Shown here: one piece after another, positions 39,838 to 50,133 of the stretch
Layout: every line of letters starts with the position of its first letter
Position numbering within the stretch: position 1 is the first letter of the stretch
Assembly (NCBI GenBank): GCA_025558095.1
Contig: JAIVFI010000030.1
Coordinates: forward strand, 310,001-374,000
DNA: 64,000 bases
Source of the DNA: Hyaloraphidium curvatum
Taxonomy: Eukaryota; Monoblepharomycota; Hyaloraphidiomycetes; Hyaloraphidiales; Hyaloraphidiaceae
Direction of reading: 5' to 3'
Program-made: the position numbers and the translations under genes
The notes under the pieces: model-generated
Databases searched by the model: none
The model's input: the letters and a program-made list of their open reading frames with translations, nothing else
What the model was told of the DNA's origin: nothing

Positions 39838-41445
39838 TCATGGCTCGTAGTACGCCCCGCAGACATTGTCGGGCGTCACATAGACGCCCAACCCCCTCAG
39901 GATGCCAAACAGGCCCACCCCAAGTGTGAGCACCGTCGCGGCCACTGTCCGCACGACTCCGGTGTCCACCGTGACCCCAGCAAAGGTCGCCCTGAGCCTC
40001 GCCGCGCCGTCCAGGGCGGACCCAAGCACGCGCTCCTGGTCCAGCATCGCGTCTCGGAGGGTCGGCGACCGCGAGCCGAGACGAAGGAGGAGCACTCTGA
40101 TGCGGGCGCGAGCACCGAGGTGCAAGGATGCGATCGAATTCACGTGCGCATTCGCGCGGGCGACTTGGATGAGATCGATCAGGGAGAGGACGAGCCAGCC
40201 TAGGATCCCGATGAGCAGGTTGAGGGGGATGCACGAGCTGCCGGCGACGAACATGACTGCGCCGATGACCTCGAAAGAGAGGGCGATGAGGGTGGTGCTG
40301 CGGATCACAGAATAGGATGCAAATAGCTGTCGGAACACCGGGGCGAGGGTGCGGAGCAGGACAAGGTGGAGAGCGTCTTCGGGGTCCTTTCTTGGATCGG
40401 CGGCGTCGGCCTCGGCGTCCGGAAGTCCCGAGACGGCGCGGTTCACCGCCTGTGCGAAGCCGTCCACTAGCCCGGCGAGGGCGACGGCAAAAGAGCGGTG
40501 CTGCAGCCGCGCTTCGATCGACATGACCGCGAGGTTCTTCGTTGTCACCCGGCTCGAAAAAGGTGTCAGGAAATTGAATGTGAACCCGACAAAAAGGAAC
40601 AAGGCCGCGAGCGTCGCGCTCCACGCTTGGTGCCACGTGTATCCGGCCAGCGTCACCAACGCAGTGTAATACGGGAAGACAACGTAGGCGGGGATAGTGA
40701 AGAGAAGGAAAACGGCCGTCAGGAGTGGCCACAGCGCGGCTGCACGGGAGAGCTCGCGGCCAAGGCACGAGGTCAGGGTGCACGGGCAGAGCGGGTCGAG
40801 GGGCGAGTGAGAGATCAGATAGGATGTCTGACCGCATTCGGCTGCTAAGCGCAGCCACCGGGCGGTCTGGGCGAGGTCAGCGCCGTCCAGGCTGGCCGCC
40901 GAGACGCCAGCGGATCCCACGTCGACCGTATCCCTCCCCGGCTTACTTCTCTTTCCCTCAACGTCATCGTCCGCGTCGCCCAGGGCGCTTCCCAGGTCGG
41001 CTGCCACCTGGCGCGTGTAAAAGATGCCCGTGCAGGCGGTCGAGGCAAACCATGCAAGAATGGAGAATGCACCGGCGGCGGTAGACACGGCGAGGTCGCG
41101 CGACGAGAACCTGACGGGCCCCGCGGCGGTGGCTGGGAACGGGATGGAGAGCATCGCACACTGAAACAGAAGCTTCAGGAGAAAGTGCGGCAGTGTGAGC
41201 CGGCCGTACGCCGCGGCGAACGCCAGTCGGAACGTCTCGACGCGTCGCAGCGCCTGCGACGGCCCGCTGGAGAGCAGCTCGAGCAGCCGCGCGGCCGTCA
41301 GTGGGTCGGAACGGCGCGCAGATGCCGCGGGGTCGGGCGGGGCAGGCGCATCCCACGGCGGCGGAGGCTCGGACGGGGGCTTCGCGGGCAGCAGCACGAG
41401 CCATTCGAGTTCGCTCAGAGCCACGGGAGAGACGTCGGGAGGCAT
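39838..41445 (-). CDS. Polytopic membrane protein with CPC-x4-C motif, copy 1
   Basis: 535 residues, single exon, one of three paralogues here (others at 50134 and 60197). It starts MPPDVSPVALSELEWLVLLP, a conserved short acidic/hydrophobic motif near the N-terminus of all three. About seven membrane helices follow (for example LLTAVFLLFTIPAYVVFPYY, AWSATLAALFLFVGFTFNFL, VIGAVMFVAGSSCIPLNLLI, GWLVLSLIDLIQVA and the final VRTVAATVLTLGVGLFGILR). A hydrophilic loop before the middle helices has LDPLCPCTLTSCLGREL, the shared CPC-x4-C motif. The C-terminus ends GLGVYVTPDNVCGAYYEP, also shared (G-x-V-x-x-T-x5-C). I recognise no known family; a receptor-like or transporter role is only a guess. ATG 41445 is chosen because it places the N-terminal motif as in the paralogues. 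Confidence 0.72.
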   Translation of the reverse strand: MPPDVSPVALSELEWLVLLPAKPPSEPPPPWDAPAPPDPAASARRSDPLTAARLLELLSSGPSQALRRVETFRLAFAAAYGRLTLPHFLLKLLFQCAMLSIPFPATAAGPVRFSSRDLAVSTAAGAFSILAWFASTACTGIFYTRQVAADLGSALGDADDDVEGKRSKPGRDTVDVGSAGVSAASLDGADLAQTARWLRLAAECGQTSYLISHSPLDPLCPCTLTSCLGRELSRAAALWPLLTAVFLLFTIPAYVVFPYYTALVTLAGYTWHQAWSATLAALFLFVGFTFNFLTPFSSRVTTKNLAVMSIEARLQHRSFAVALAGLVDGFAQAVNRAVSGLPDAEADAADPRKDPEDALHLVLLRTLAPVFRQLFASYSVIRSTTLIALSFEVIGAVMFVAGSSCIPLNLLIGILGWLVLSLIDLIQVARANAHVNSIASLHLGARARIRVLLLRLGSRSPTLRDAMLDQERVLGSALDGAARLRATFAGVTVDTGVVRTVAATVLTLGVGLFGILRGLGVYVTPDNVCGAYYEP

Positions 41446-41879
41446 CCTTGAAGTTGTGCGAAGTTGGCGGGTCCCAGCGCGATCGATCATCGTCCCCAAC
41501 CGATGTCATCCAGGGGAGAGTATGTCGGTGTAGGCGCCGCTCTCTAGCTCGTGCAATGCAGAATTGAAAAAGTCGTCAGGATTCCGGATGCGATGGTTTA
41601 GGTGCCAACGTGCCCGGTACCCGGTGCAGAAGTTGGTTTCGCGGCGAGGCCAATCGCGGCGAAATGAGAGAGCTAGAAAGAATCCCGCGAGTGGAGTTGA
41701 TGCCGAAGAAAGAGGCCTGCAGGAAGTATTTGGGGCTTTTTGAGGCAAACAGAGATTTGGAGAGCCGTGCGCGCCGCTCGACCGCTCGAACTCCAATCAC
41801 ACCGTCCCTGTCTCCCGAGGTCCAGGGACCGGGCAGTCGGCCCGGAACGCGCGCGCCGCTTCTGCCTTTACCTCGGAAA
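41446..41879. other. Divergent intergenic region
   Basis: Between membrane protein copy 1 (minus) and the DHA2 transporter (plus). The transporter frame extends back to 41610 without conserved content. Confidence 0.45.
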
Positions 41880-43887
41880 ATGCCGGACGAAGATGTCCCG
41901 CTCGGCGGCGAACGGAAAGACGGCGACGGGCCGGCGGCACCCGAGGCCGAGAGCCCCGGGCCCCCGCCGGGCCCCGCTCCCGCAGCAACGGACACTGTCG
42001 AGGTCACGCAGCTATACTCGACGGCTCGGCTTGTCCTCGTCTTCCTGAGCCTGTGCTGCTGTATGCTCCTGGTCGCCCTGGACGTCACCATAGTTGCAAC
42101 TGCGATTCCTACTATCGTTTCACAATTGCAAGGCGCCGAGCTTTATGGTTGGCGGACCTCGCGAACGACGGAGCTCGTCTGACATCGCATTCCACCCGTT
42201 CTCGCCCCGAATCGCGCTTCCAACGTGCCAGCCTGGGTCCAAATCGCCTACGCGCTCACCTCAACGGCGGTTCAACCCATCTACGGCAAGGCCTCGGACA
42301 TCTTCGGCCGCAAATCCACCCTCATCTTCGCCACCTCCATCTTCCTCCTGGGCTCCGCGCTGGCTGGGGCATCGACCAGTATGATCATGCTGGTCATTTC
42401 GCGGGCCGTGCAGGGGCTGGGCGGCGGTGGCACGCAAGCCCTCATCTTCATCATAGTCTCGGAGATCGTGGCCCCGAGGCAGAGGGGCAAATACCAGGGG
42501 ATGCTGGGCGCCGTCTGGGGTCTGGCTAGCGTGCTGGGACCGCTCATCGGAGGGCTCTTCACCGAGTATGTCGGCTGGCGGTAGGTCCTCATCCACGGCG
42601 TTTCGACTCCCCCTCACGATCTCCAACAGCTGGGCATTCTTCATAAATTTGCCCATCGGCGCGGTCGCCGTCATCGCCTGCATCTTCCTGCTGCGCGTGC
42701 CCAAGCGCGAGGTCCCGTGGCAGGAGTCGCTCGCTAAGATCGACATCGTCGGGATAGTGACGCTTCTTGTCGCGACCATTCTCACCTGCCTGGCGCTCGA
42801 GTGGGGCGGGAGGACGTACCCGTGGAACAGCCCCATTGTGCTGTCGTGCCTCATTGTCGGAATCATTTTCTGTGGGTCGGTTCCGGCGCCGGTTGAGGAA
42901 TGCGCTCACCGCGCGGCGCGCAGTTCCGATCTTTGCCCTCGTCGAGATCAAGGTCGCCAAGGATCCCATCATCCCCATGCAGCTCTTTAGCAGCCGCAAC
43001 TACGTGGGCGCGGTGATCGCGGCCTTTTTCCACGGCGGCGTGCTTTTCTCCCTCAGTTTCTACCTCCCCCTTTGGGTAAGTGGACCAGCTGATGTGCGCA
43101 ACTCTTCTGACCGCTCCGCAGTTCCAAGTCGTTCGCGGCCAGTCCGCCACCCTCGCCGGCGTCCTCACTATACCTTTCATGATCAGTGTTGTCTGCCTTT
43201 CGATCAGTTCGGGCCTTTTCATGTCCAAGACAGGCATCTACGTGCCCATAGCGCAGGGCGGCGCTGTTCTTATGACAATCGGCCTCCCCCTGATCGCCAT
43301 CTGGACGCTCTCGAGCCCGACGTACCAGGAGGTCCTCACGCAGATCCTGACGGGGATTGGAGTCGGCGCCCTGCTGCAGACCCTCATCCTGACGGTGCAG
43401 GTCAACGCGCCCATGAGGCTCATCGGGCCGGGGACCGCATCGGTCATCTTCTTGCGCACGCTGGGGGGCGTCTTTGGCATCGCCGTCTTCGCGACCTGCG
43501 TCAACCAGGTCGTGGCGGACAAGCTGGTGGCGGCGGGGTTGCCCCCCAACATCAACCTCAACGGTGTGCAGAACCTGCCGCCGGAGCAGAAGCAGGCGGT
43601 GCAGCAGGTGGGCCCTTTCTCGCCGGGTGCGAAAGCGAGTTGCTGATCGGACCACACCTCCCCAGGCCTACGTCGAGGGACTGCGCCTCGCGTACTTCGT
43701 GCTGACGGCGTTCGGCGGCTGTGCGATGCTCGCGACGTTCCTGATCCGCCACGTGCCTTTGAGCAACATGATGCAGACCAAGCGGGGCAACGTGGACGAC
43801 AAGACGGCCGCGAACGCGGCGGCGGCCGCGGAGATGGGCGAAAAGGCGGACGGGGACGCCAAGATGCCGATGGTTGCGATGGAATGA
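41880..43887 (+). CDS. MFS transporter, DHA2 (14-helix) family
   Basis: 572 residues from six exons: 41880-42147, 42232-42580, 42630-42871, 42924-43075, 43122-43607 and 43666-43887; introns 84, 49, 52, 46 and 58 bases. Helix 1 carries the DHA2 signature VALDVTIVATAIPTIVSQLQ. Then IYGKASDIFGRKSTLIFATS (loop 2-3), AVQGLGGGGTQALIFIIVSE, RGKYQGMLGAVWGLASVLGP followed by LIGGLFTEYVGWRWAFFINL, and FPIFALVEIKVAKDPIIPMQ. The polar C-tail is cytosolic. Fungal DHA2 proteins export drugs, toxins or siderophores by proton antiport at the plasma or vacuolar membrane; the substrate is not deducible. All five introns are required and all restore family motifs. Confidence 0.92.
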
Positions 43888-44079
43888 GTGTCTTGATTCG
43901 TTGATTGATTCCAAAAGGAGAGATACTCCAGAAATGATTGACTGATTGGGTGAATGGTGAATGGTTTCTCAGTTGCTGTGCAGGCTCCGCCACCTCACCT
44001 TGCGGCAAGCGAACACAAAGGACCGCCAGCGCGCCGCGGCCATCACTCGAAAACAACCACTGCTATCACCGCTGCTGCC

Positions 44080-44454
44080 ATGTCCCGCAAAACCATCGTG
44101 ACCCTCCGCATCCTCGAGGACCCCACGGGCGTCGGCTACCCGTCTCTCAAGGAACTCGGCATCCTCCGCGTGCACGTGGGGACCACCGTCCGCGCCCTCC
44201 GGGTGCTCATCGCAGACGCCATCGAGACCGGGGCCATCAAGAGGCCTCAAAGCACCCGCTACGGCTTGTGTGACCCGCGCACCGAGACGTCGATGTTCGT
44301 CTCCGGGTTGGACATCCACAAGGGCGGCGACGAGGGGAGGACGCTGCGCCAGGCCGGGATGAAGCCGGGCGGGAGGTACAAGCTTCAGTGGACGCCGTCG
44401 CGCGAGGCGGTTTTCAGCGCAGGTCGCTGCTGCAGGAGGGCTGGGAAGGACTGA
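44080..44454 (+). CDS. Small protein with a ubiquitin-like fold (predicted)
   Basis: 124 residues, single exon. The order TIVTLRILEDPTGVGYP (strand), VGTTVRALRVLIADAIETGA (helix), STRYGLCDP and ETSMFVSGLD (strands), then TLRQAGMKPGGRYKLQW (the 'L...G...G..Y.L' ending) follows a beta-grasp ubiquitin-like domain. There is no C-terminal Gly-Gly, so it is not a conjugated modifier. No family name can be given. The upstream frame is open from 43954; ATG 44080 is chosen for its context (GCCATGTCC) and because it starts the domain. Confidence 0.5.
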   Translation: MSRKTIVTLRILEDPTGVGYPSLKELGILRVHVGTTVRALRVLIADAIETGAIKRPQSTRYGLCDPRTETSMFVSGLDIHKGGDEGRTLRQAGMKPGGRYKLQWTPSREAVFSAGRCCRRAGKD

Positions 44455-44683
44455 ATGTTCTGTCGGAGCTTGCGGGGAGGACTTGCCGCGAACGGCGGGG
44501 AGAACTGAGTCGTAGAAACTCGCACCACTGTAGATCTTGCTCATTTCAAGCATCTTCGTCTTAAGCTTGTCCCGTCCTGTCCTGTCCAGAGCGAGCCGAG
44601 CCCGCCGAGAGCTGAGCGCAAGGTGGAGTAGGGACGCGGGTCCCAGCGATCCGTTTCCGACCTTCACGTACCCCCCCAAGAAG

Positions 44684-46251
44684 ATGGAGAACATGGCACC
44701 CTCGTCGTCGCCCGACTCGTACGAGGCGCAGCGGGCGCGGAGGATCGCCGAGAACTCGCGGATCCTGCAGAGTCTGCAGCTGGAGCCGCTGGCCGCACCG
44801 CCGCCGGCCGCGCCCGCCAAGCGGCCCGCGCCGGCGAAGAAGCGCCGCGCCGAGGAGCCGCCCGCCGAGCCCGAGCCGCGGCGCGTGTCGCTGCGCAAGC
44901 TGAAGCTCGACCCCGACGGGAGCGAGGCAAAGGCCGTCGCCGAGCGCGAGGAGGCGAAAAGGCTTGAGGAGCTCGAGAAGATGCGGCGCGTGCCGGGAAA
45001 AATCGAGCTCAAGGACTTTTACCTGCCAGAGGAGGACGCCGAGGCGGAGCTGGGCGCCCTGAGCGCGCTGCTGGGCGCCGCGTCGGTCGACGGCGAAACG
45101 CAGGCCCCGAAGGCCCCGGCCCACGCGCCGAAGCTGGTCATGCGCGACGGCAACCGCCAGCGCGCCACCAAGGACCGCATCTACTCCATGGCCATGCACC
45201 CTTACACGGCCGAGAACCGCGTCCTGGCCGTCGCCGGCGACAAGCAGGGCGAGGTCGCGCTGGCGTGGTGCCCGCTGGACCCCGAGCCGCAGGCCGAGGA
45301 CGGCACGGGAGGGCGGCTGCAGCAGATCTGGACCTTCAAGCTGCACAAGCGGCCCGTGACAAACCTCGAGATCGCGCCGGGGAGGCCGCAGAGCGTCTAC
45401 ACGTCCTCGTACGAGGGCTCGATCCGGCGCACGGAGCTGGCCACGCTCGCCTCGGACGAGCTCTACGGCAACGACGGCGAGCTCATCACCACCTTTTCCA
45501 CCTCGCCGTCGGGTGACCTGGTCTACTACGGCACGACCGAGGGCACCGTATCGCTGATTGACCTGCGGGCCGACAACAAGCCCGTCACCGAGTACGCCCC
45601 GCTCTTTGCCCGCAAGATCTGCGGCATGCAGCTGCACCCGACCGAGCCGCACTACCTCGCCGCCGGCTCGCTCACCCGCACGTTTTCCGTGTTCGACGTC
45701 CGAAAGCTGCCCTCCTCCCGCTCCTCCAAGGAGCCCGAAGCGGTCTTCGAGTTCACCCACGGATATGCTGTGTCTTCCTGCTATTGGAGCCCGGACGGGA
45801 CGCGCATGGCGAGCACCAGCTTCGACGACACCGTCGGGCTGTTCGAGTGGAAGTCGTCGACGATGAAGAAGATCACCCAAATCAAGGTGGGTCCGGCGGG
45901 CGCAGCGTCTCCAGCTCCACAAACCTTCTCCTTGCTCCGCAGCACGACAACCAGACCGGCCGCTGGGTCACCAACTTCAAGGCGCGCTTCCTCTCCCCCT
46001 CTTCGCACCTCTGCGTGGGCGGGATGAAGCAGACCCTAGACATGTACTCGGCTGCGGACGGCGCAACGGTGGGGAGCTTCCGATCGGAGGACGTCACGGC
46101 GATCCCGGCGGTCGTCGCGCCGAGCCCGAGCCTGGCTTACGGTGAGTGACTTTCATTGCCGCGCTGGAAAGGAGCGGGGCTGATTGGCATGCTAGTGGTG
46201 GCGACGGGGAACGCGAGCGGGAGGATCGAGATATGGAGCGAGGCGGCGTGA
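44684..46251 (+). CDS. CMR1/WDR76-type WD40 DNA-damage-binding protein
   Basis: 485 residues from three exons (44684-45886, 45943-46141, 46196-46251; introns 56 and 54 bases). The N-terminal ~150 residues are charged with the family's start SYEAQRARRIAENSRILQSL and a basic stretch AKRPAPAKKRRAEEP suggesting nuclear entry. The WD40 propeller follows: RIYSMAMHPYTAENRVLAVA, KLHKRPVTNLEIAPGRPQSV, YTSSYEGSIRRTEL, VSLIDLRADNKP, KICGMQLHPTEPHYLAAGSL, TRTFSVFDVRKL, FEFTHGYAVSSCYWSPDGTR, KARFLSPSSHLCVGGMKQTL and the terminal blade VVATGNASGRIEIW in exon 3. Yeast Cmr1 binds UV-damaged DNA and sits in an intranuclear quality-control site under replication stress. The tiny last exon closes the propeller, supporting the splice model. 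Confidence 0.92.
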
Positions 46252-46464
46252 AGGCGAACGACAGCCTGGGCCGGTCGTGGGAAGCGAAGGAAGAGGAAGA
46301 GCTGGTGGTTGTCATTGGGCCTGTACACCGCATCGACGGATCCGCGATCCTGAACACCTCCAACGCCGTCTGCTTTTGTCGAAAGAAAGTCCGAGTCCCA
46401 TATGGTCCGAGACCGCGGCGGAGCCAGGTCCGCTCCGTCATAAACCCCGCCCCGCGAGCCTGCC

Positions 46465-46824
46465 TCACTTGGCCGACTGGTTCTGGTTGATGTACTCGAG
46501 CGCGAGGATCATCGCCGTCGGGATGGCGATCATGGCCGCGCCGCCCTTGAGGTCGAACTTGTCCCTCAGCCCCACGACGACGAGTAGCTCGCCGATGTAG
46601 CTCAGCTGCGCCGCGCGGCGGGCCTCGGCCGAGCCGATGGCCAGCGCGGCGAAGCCGCGGATCAGGCCGTGCGCGGGGAAGCCGGCGTTGATGGCGCGGA
46701 CGCCCTCGGCCGAGAGGGAGGGGAAGCTGTCCTGCACGGCCTGGCCGGCGCCGGTGTAGGCGAGGGCAAAGTCGAGGAGGGCGTTGAGCGCGAGGGCGTA
46801 CTTGGTCACGGTGACGGCGGTCAT
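46465..46824 (-). CDS. Small multi-pass membrane protein, unknown
   Basis: 119 residues, single exon, 3-4 hydrophobic segments: YALALNALLDFALAYTGAG, NAGFPAHGLIRGFAALAIGS, LSYIGELLVVVGLRD and AAMIAIPTAMILALEYINQN. No family recognised. The upstream frame is open to 47205 but contains no conserved sequence; the ATG at 46824 has context ACAATGACC. The 213-base gap to CMR1 makes it a convergent pair. Function unknown; a mitochondrial or ER membrane location would fit its size, but no targeting signal is visible. Confidence 0.6.
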   Translation of the reverse strand: MTAVTVTKYALALNALLDFALAYTGAGQAVQDSFPSLSAEGVRAINAGFPAHGLIRGFAALAIGSAEARRAAQLSYIGELLVVVGLRDKFDLKGGAAMIAIPTAMILALEYINQNQSAK

Positions 46825-47311
46825 TGTGTCTGCGGAGGCAGGTGGAGGCCCGGTGAGCGACCGCCCTCCGTGCGTCACCGCCAGCCGGCGGTGCGCCGCG
46901 GATCGAAGCCGGAACAACGTACGGACCTTTCGGGTCGCGAAGGGAGGGACGGAAAGGATGCGGGGGACAGTCGATTTGCCGCCGGGCCGATCGCGGAGCC
47001 GGCCACACGCCTTTGGCGGCCCGTTCTCAGGGTCCATGCTAGACACGCTGCCGAGGGAGCCGAACTCATGCGAAAGAGCAAAAGAAAGATGGATTGAAAG
47101 GTGGCAGGGACATTGACACTTCGACCAAGGACCTCTATTGTCGTCCAGAGTGAGGCCTCTTTTCCTTCCGCCGGGATCGGCGACCAGACCTCTAGTGTTC
47201 GTCATCTAGGCCTGCTTTCCGTCCCCAGGTTGATCGGAGCCGGCAGGATTGGTCATTCTGGGGTTCAGATTCTTGGGCTCGGTGCCGCCTGGTCGGAAGA
47301 GTAGAGTAGGA
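46825..47311. other. Intergenic region between two minus-strand genes
   Basis: 487 bases; no recognisable coding content. A short T/C-rich tract lies in the middle. No RNA gene or repeat seen. Confidence 0.4.
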
Positions 47312-47910
47312 TCAGCAGCGGGATGCGATCCCGGGTCGCCAGAACGCACCGTCCGCAATGGTGTCACACGCGTAGTGCCACCGCAACAGCTTCCAGACGC
47401 CGTCCCTTTTCTCGAAAATGGCGTCGCCGATAACCGGGGTGACCACATCGACCGGCGGCCTCTGCGAGTTGATGTTGAACACAATGCCCTGCTGGACCAG
47501 CCTTATCCGGTCCGCGGACTGCTCCAGGAAAGTCGTCGCGCCCTCGAAATGCCGCCTCTGCATCCGGTGCGCGCGAAAAAAATCGTGCCGGTGCCGCACG
47601 CGCTTCATGTCGGGGTCGAAAGGGCCGCCGCTGGAGAAACCGACGCGGTCTTCGCCGTCCGGAAGGAGGAACGACACTGCGGCAAGGCAAGAGGCGTCGG
47701 TGGCGTGTCCGTCGCGTCAAGCATCGCTCCGGCGTGTCTCCCGGATGACCCACTCTCCGCCTCGGGCCAGAAGCACTGATCCCGGAACGCCTCGTACGCG
47801 TTCTCGTCGACGTAGAACTTGTACGCGGAGAGCACGTTGACGCATGCCATCCTGTCCATCGCCGCCTGCGCCGCGTCGACGCCGGGGATCGCGCTGCTGC
47901 CGGCGAGCAT
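47312..47910 (-). CDS. SnoaL-like NTF2-fold protein, two exons
   Basis: 173 residues; exons 47910-47754 and 47676-47312 with a 77-base intron (GTGGGT...CCGCAG). Exon 1 gives the first helix pair (AAQAAMDRMACVNVLSAYKF, then VDENAYEAFRDQCFWPEAE). Exon 2 continues MSFLLPDGEDRVGFSSGGPF, HFEGATTFLEQSADRIRLVQ, FNINSQRPPVDVVTPVIGDA and KRDGVWKLLRWHYACDTIAD, the standard closing strand of SnoaL-like domains. The phase-1 junction restores one continuous domain. The bacterial relatives include dehydratases, isomerases and ring-hydroxylating dioxygenase small subunits; activity here is unknown. Confidence 0.72.
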
Positions 47911-48312
47911 CGCGGCGCCATAGTGAGGATGTGAGGGCGACGGCGCGCGGGAGAGGACGTCCTGCGCGGGGCGCGAGGACGCCCACGGGGCGCCGGGCTG
48001 CGGGAGCTCCATCAAGAGATGGCGGTGTCGTTCGCAGGCTCGGACGAGTGAAGTCGTGGAGTCGGTGGAGCGGGCGACCTTTTCGATGCCGCCCGCCGGA
48101 ATCCGCTTGACAGACACCAGGGCCACGTCCATGGCTAGGACGAGCAGAAACGTCCAAAGAACATTAATGAAGTCATTTGGGTCTTTGCAGCAGTTGATCG
48201 GCTTTCGCAAGGAAGAACGGCGACCGCCGCAGCTCTCCAACGTGAGACGCCGTGGGGTCTTCGACCGGTCAAGTGTCGCCAAATCCGATCCATTATCCAA
48301 CCGTCTGGTGCT
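47911..48312. other. Intergenic region
   Basis: 402 bases between two minus-strand genes. An open frame upstream of the SnoaL start contains a hydrophobic stretch (NVLWTFLLVLAMDVALVSV) at about 48160-48100 without a supported start; considered chance. No other feature. Confidence 0.35.
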
Positions 48313-48726
48313 TCACGCCTTGGGCGCCGCCATCTCCACGAACTCGACCACGTTCCCGTCCGGGTCCCTGACCAGCGCGAGCCACACCCCCGGGAACGCC
48401 TCCCGCCTCGGCGCGTCGAACTTGACCCCGGCCTCCTCGCACGCCTTGCACACCTCCTCCAGGTTGTCGATCTTGAAGGTGATGTACCGGAACCCCAGGC
48501 CCGCCATGAGCCCGAGCTCGCCCGCGGCGGGCACCTTGGCCGGGTCCCACAGCTTGAGGTCCGAGTCCCCGAAGGTGAGCCGGTGCATTATCCCCATGCC
48601 GGGGATCTCGAGCTCGCCGGACTTGGGGAGGCCGAGGAGGTCGCGGTAGAACGCGAGGGACTTTTCGATGTCGGAGCAGATGATGCCGAGGTCCAAGGCC
48701 TGCTTGGCCGCCTTCATTCCGGGCAT
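48313..48726 (-). CDS. VOC/glyoxalase-superfamily protein
   Basis: 137 residues, single exon. A vicinal-oxygen-chelate fold of two beta-alpha-beta3 units is evident: DLGIICSDIEKSLAFYRDLL (first unit start), MGIMHRLTFGDSDLKLWDP, LGFRYITFKIDNLEEVCKAC (second unit start) and FPGVWLALVRDPDGNVVEFV. Metal ligands normally include the last Glu (VVEFVE), present, and a His or Glu in strand one; here MHRLTF may supply His. Members include glyoxalase I, extradiol dioxygenases and antibiotic-binding proteins; activity not assignable. ATG 48726 and a second at 48717 are both possible. Confidence 0.85.
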   Translation of the reverse strand: MPGMKAAKQALDLGIICSDIEKSLAFYRDLLGLPKSGELEIPGMGIMHRLTFGDSDLKLWDPAKVPAAGELGLMAGLGFRYITFKIDNLEEVCKACEEAGVKFDAPRREAFPGVWLALVRDPDGNVVEFVEMAAPKA

Positions 48727-49140
48727 TTCGTGTCCGGGAGGGGAAGAGAGGCACAGAGAGCGAGGGCGAGTGGAAGTTGGTTGAAGGCGGCTAGAACCAG
48801 GCGTGCAGGAGGGGCAAGGGAGACGAGATTCGACACCGGGCCCGTGGGAGACAAGGTGCGCGGAAACCAGAAAGCGAGACCAGGATCCGAGGGGAGCAGG
48901 CAAAAGCAAGTCAGACGGCTGAATGTGACTTGGGAGCATCGTAGAATCTCACGTTTGCCTTGAAGTCCGATGGAGGACGCGGTTGCTGTTTGTGGGGACC
49001 GGATGAAAGGAGTCGCCGGCGAGTCCGACGCCCAACCTGCGCCAATCCCGACTCGCCGTTCAAGAGCCCTACAGAAACGCTTCATGAAGCTCAAGCTATG
49101 TAGTATGGTCAAAAGCATCTCTTTGGCTTTTTATCTTCGC
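48727..49140. other. Intergenic region
   Basis: 414 bases between two minus-strand genes, presumably the VOC promoter and the F-box 3' untranslated region. Nothing else recognised. Confidence 0.4.
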
Positions 49141-50045
49141 CTAATCCCAGCGGTAGCTGTCGCCGTCGACGCCATCCACGCAGACTCCGAACTCGATCAC
49201 GCAGACGCCGAACTTGTTCTCGCCAGCGGCACCGATTTCGGCCCGAATCCCTGAGAAAGCCTCGCCCTGGCTCTCCAGGCCCCTCGGCCGACCCCCTGTT
49301 TGGTCCGTGAAGGGGTTGAGCTTGGCGTAAGTTTCGTGGATCTGAGTTCGCGCTCGGCATCAGCTCTGGAAGAAGCGGACGCCGGCTATCCAAATCCCAC
49401 CGCGATCACGACCTCCCAAACGGTGACGAACTCTCCCTTGGCCTTGACGGTGATATGGTTCCTCCCGTTCTCCAGCACTTCGTGGTAGGTATCCCAGCAA
49501 GCTTCACAGCAGTCCGGATCGCCCGTCGTCATAGTGCGGACCATGCTGGAGACGGCTTGATCGGAGAAGCGCAGCTTCAGCTCCGTCACCGCGGGCCTCG
49601 TCGCCGGCTGGTCGCGCACCGCCGAACCGCCCAGCTGCACGAACTCGGGGAGCAGGTAGCGGTTCTCGAAGAACTTGGGCTTCCTCGTGCCCATGAACGA
49701 GACCCAGAAGGACTTGGGCTTGCCCGATTCGTCTTCGTAGTAGTCGCCCCAGTCGACCTTGCCCTTCCTCGGCCAGTAGGGCCCGCCCTGCGTGGGGTCG
49801 TTCCCAACTGCCCACGTGGGCACAAGCGCGGAGCCGACCGCGAGCGCGGGGTGGAACTCGCACGGACCGTCCGAAGAGGGTTTGAGGAAGCAACGCGCGG
49901 CGAGGGAGGCGTCGGCGTCGATGGCGGCGGCCCACGCGCGACAGACCCCGCGCGCGCGGAGCACGTCGGGCAGCAACTGAAGGTGGCGCAGAGTCTGTTG
50001 CAGAAGCTCCGGCACAAGCAGCGGGGAGGAAGCGGCGGCGGCCAT
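49141..50045 (-). CDS. F-box protein, two exons
   Basis: 281 residues; exons 50045-49401 and 49341-49141, 59-base intron (GTGGGA...ACTCAG). The N-terminal F-box-like segment is LVPELLQQTLRHLQLLPDVL, RARGVCRAWAAAIDADASLA, the Skp1-binding fold of SCF ubiquitin ligases. The C-terminal ~200 residues (PYWPRKGKVDWGDYYEDESG, YHEVLENGRNHITVKAKGEF, then across the intron VVIAIHETYAKLNPFTDQTG and ENKFGVCVIEFGVCVDGVDG) form an unassigned substrate-binding domain. ATG 50045 (ACCATGG) is preferred to one at 50126. It lies 88 bases downstream of membrane protein copy 2 on the same strand. F-box assignment is by pattern; no LRR or WD repeats. Confidence 0.72.
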
Positions 50046-50133
50046 GGTGGTAATGAGAGCGGTTGTCGGCGGGATGGAATCGGTGACGCGCGTCCCGTCA
50101 TCAGTCGGAGAGGACCACCTTTTCATTCGTCCT

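Noticed and set aside
48056-48649. 197-codon plus-strand frame opposite the VOC gene
   Set aside because: Ser/Pro-rich shadow; the minus-strand frame carries the complete VOC fold.
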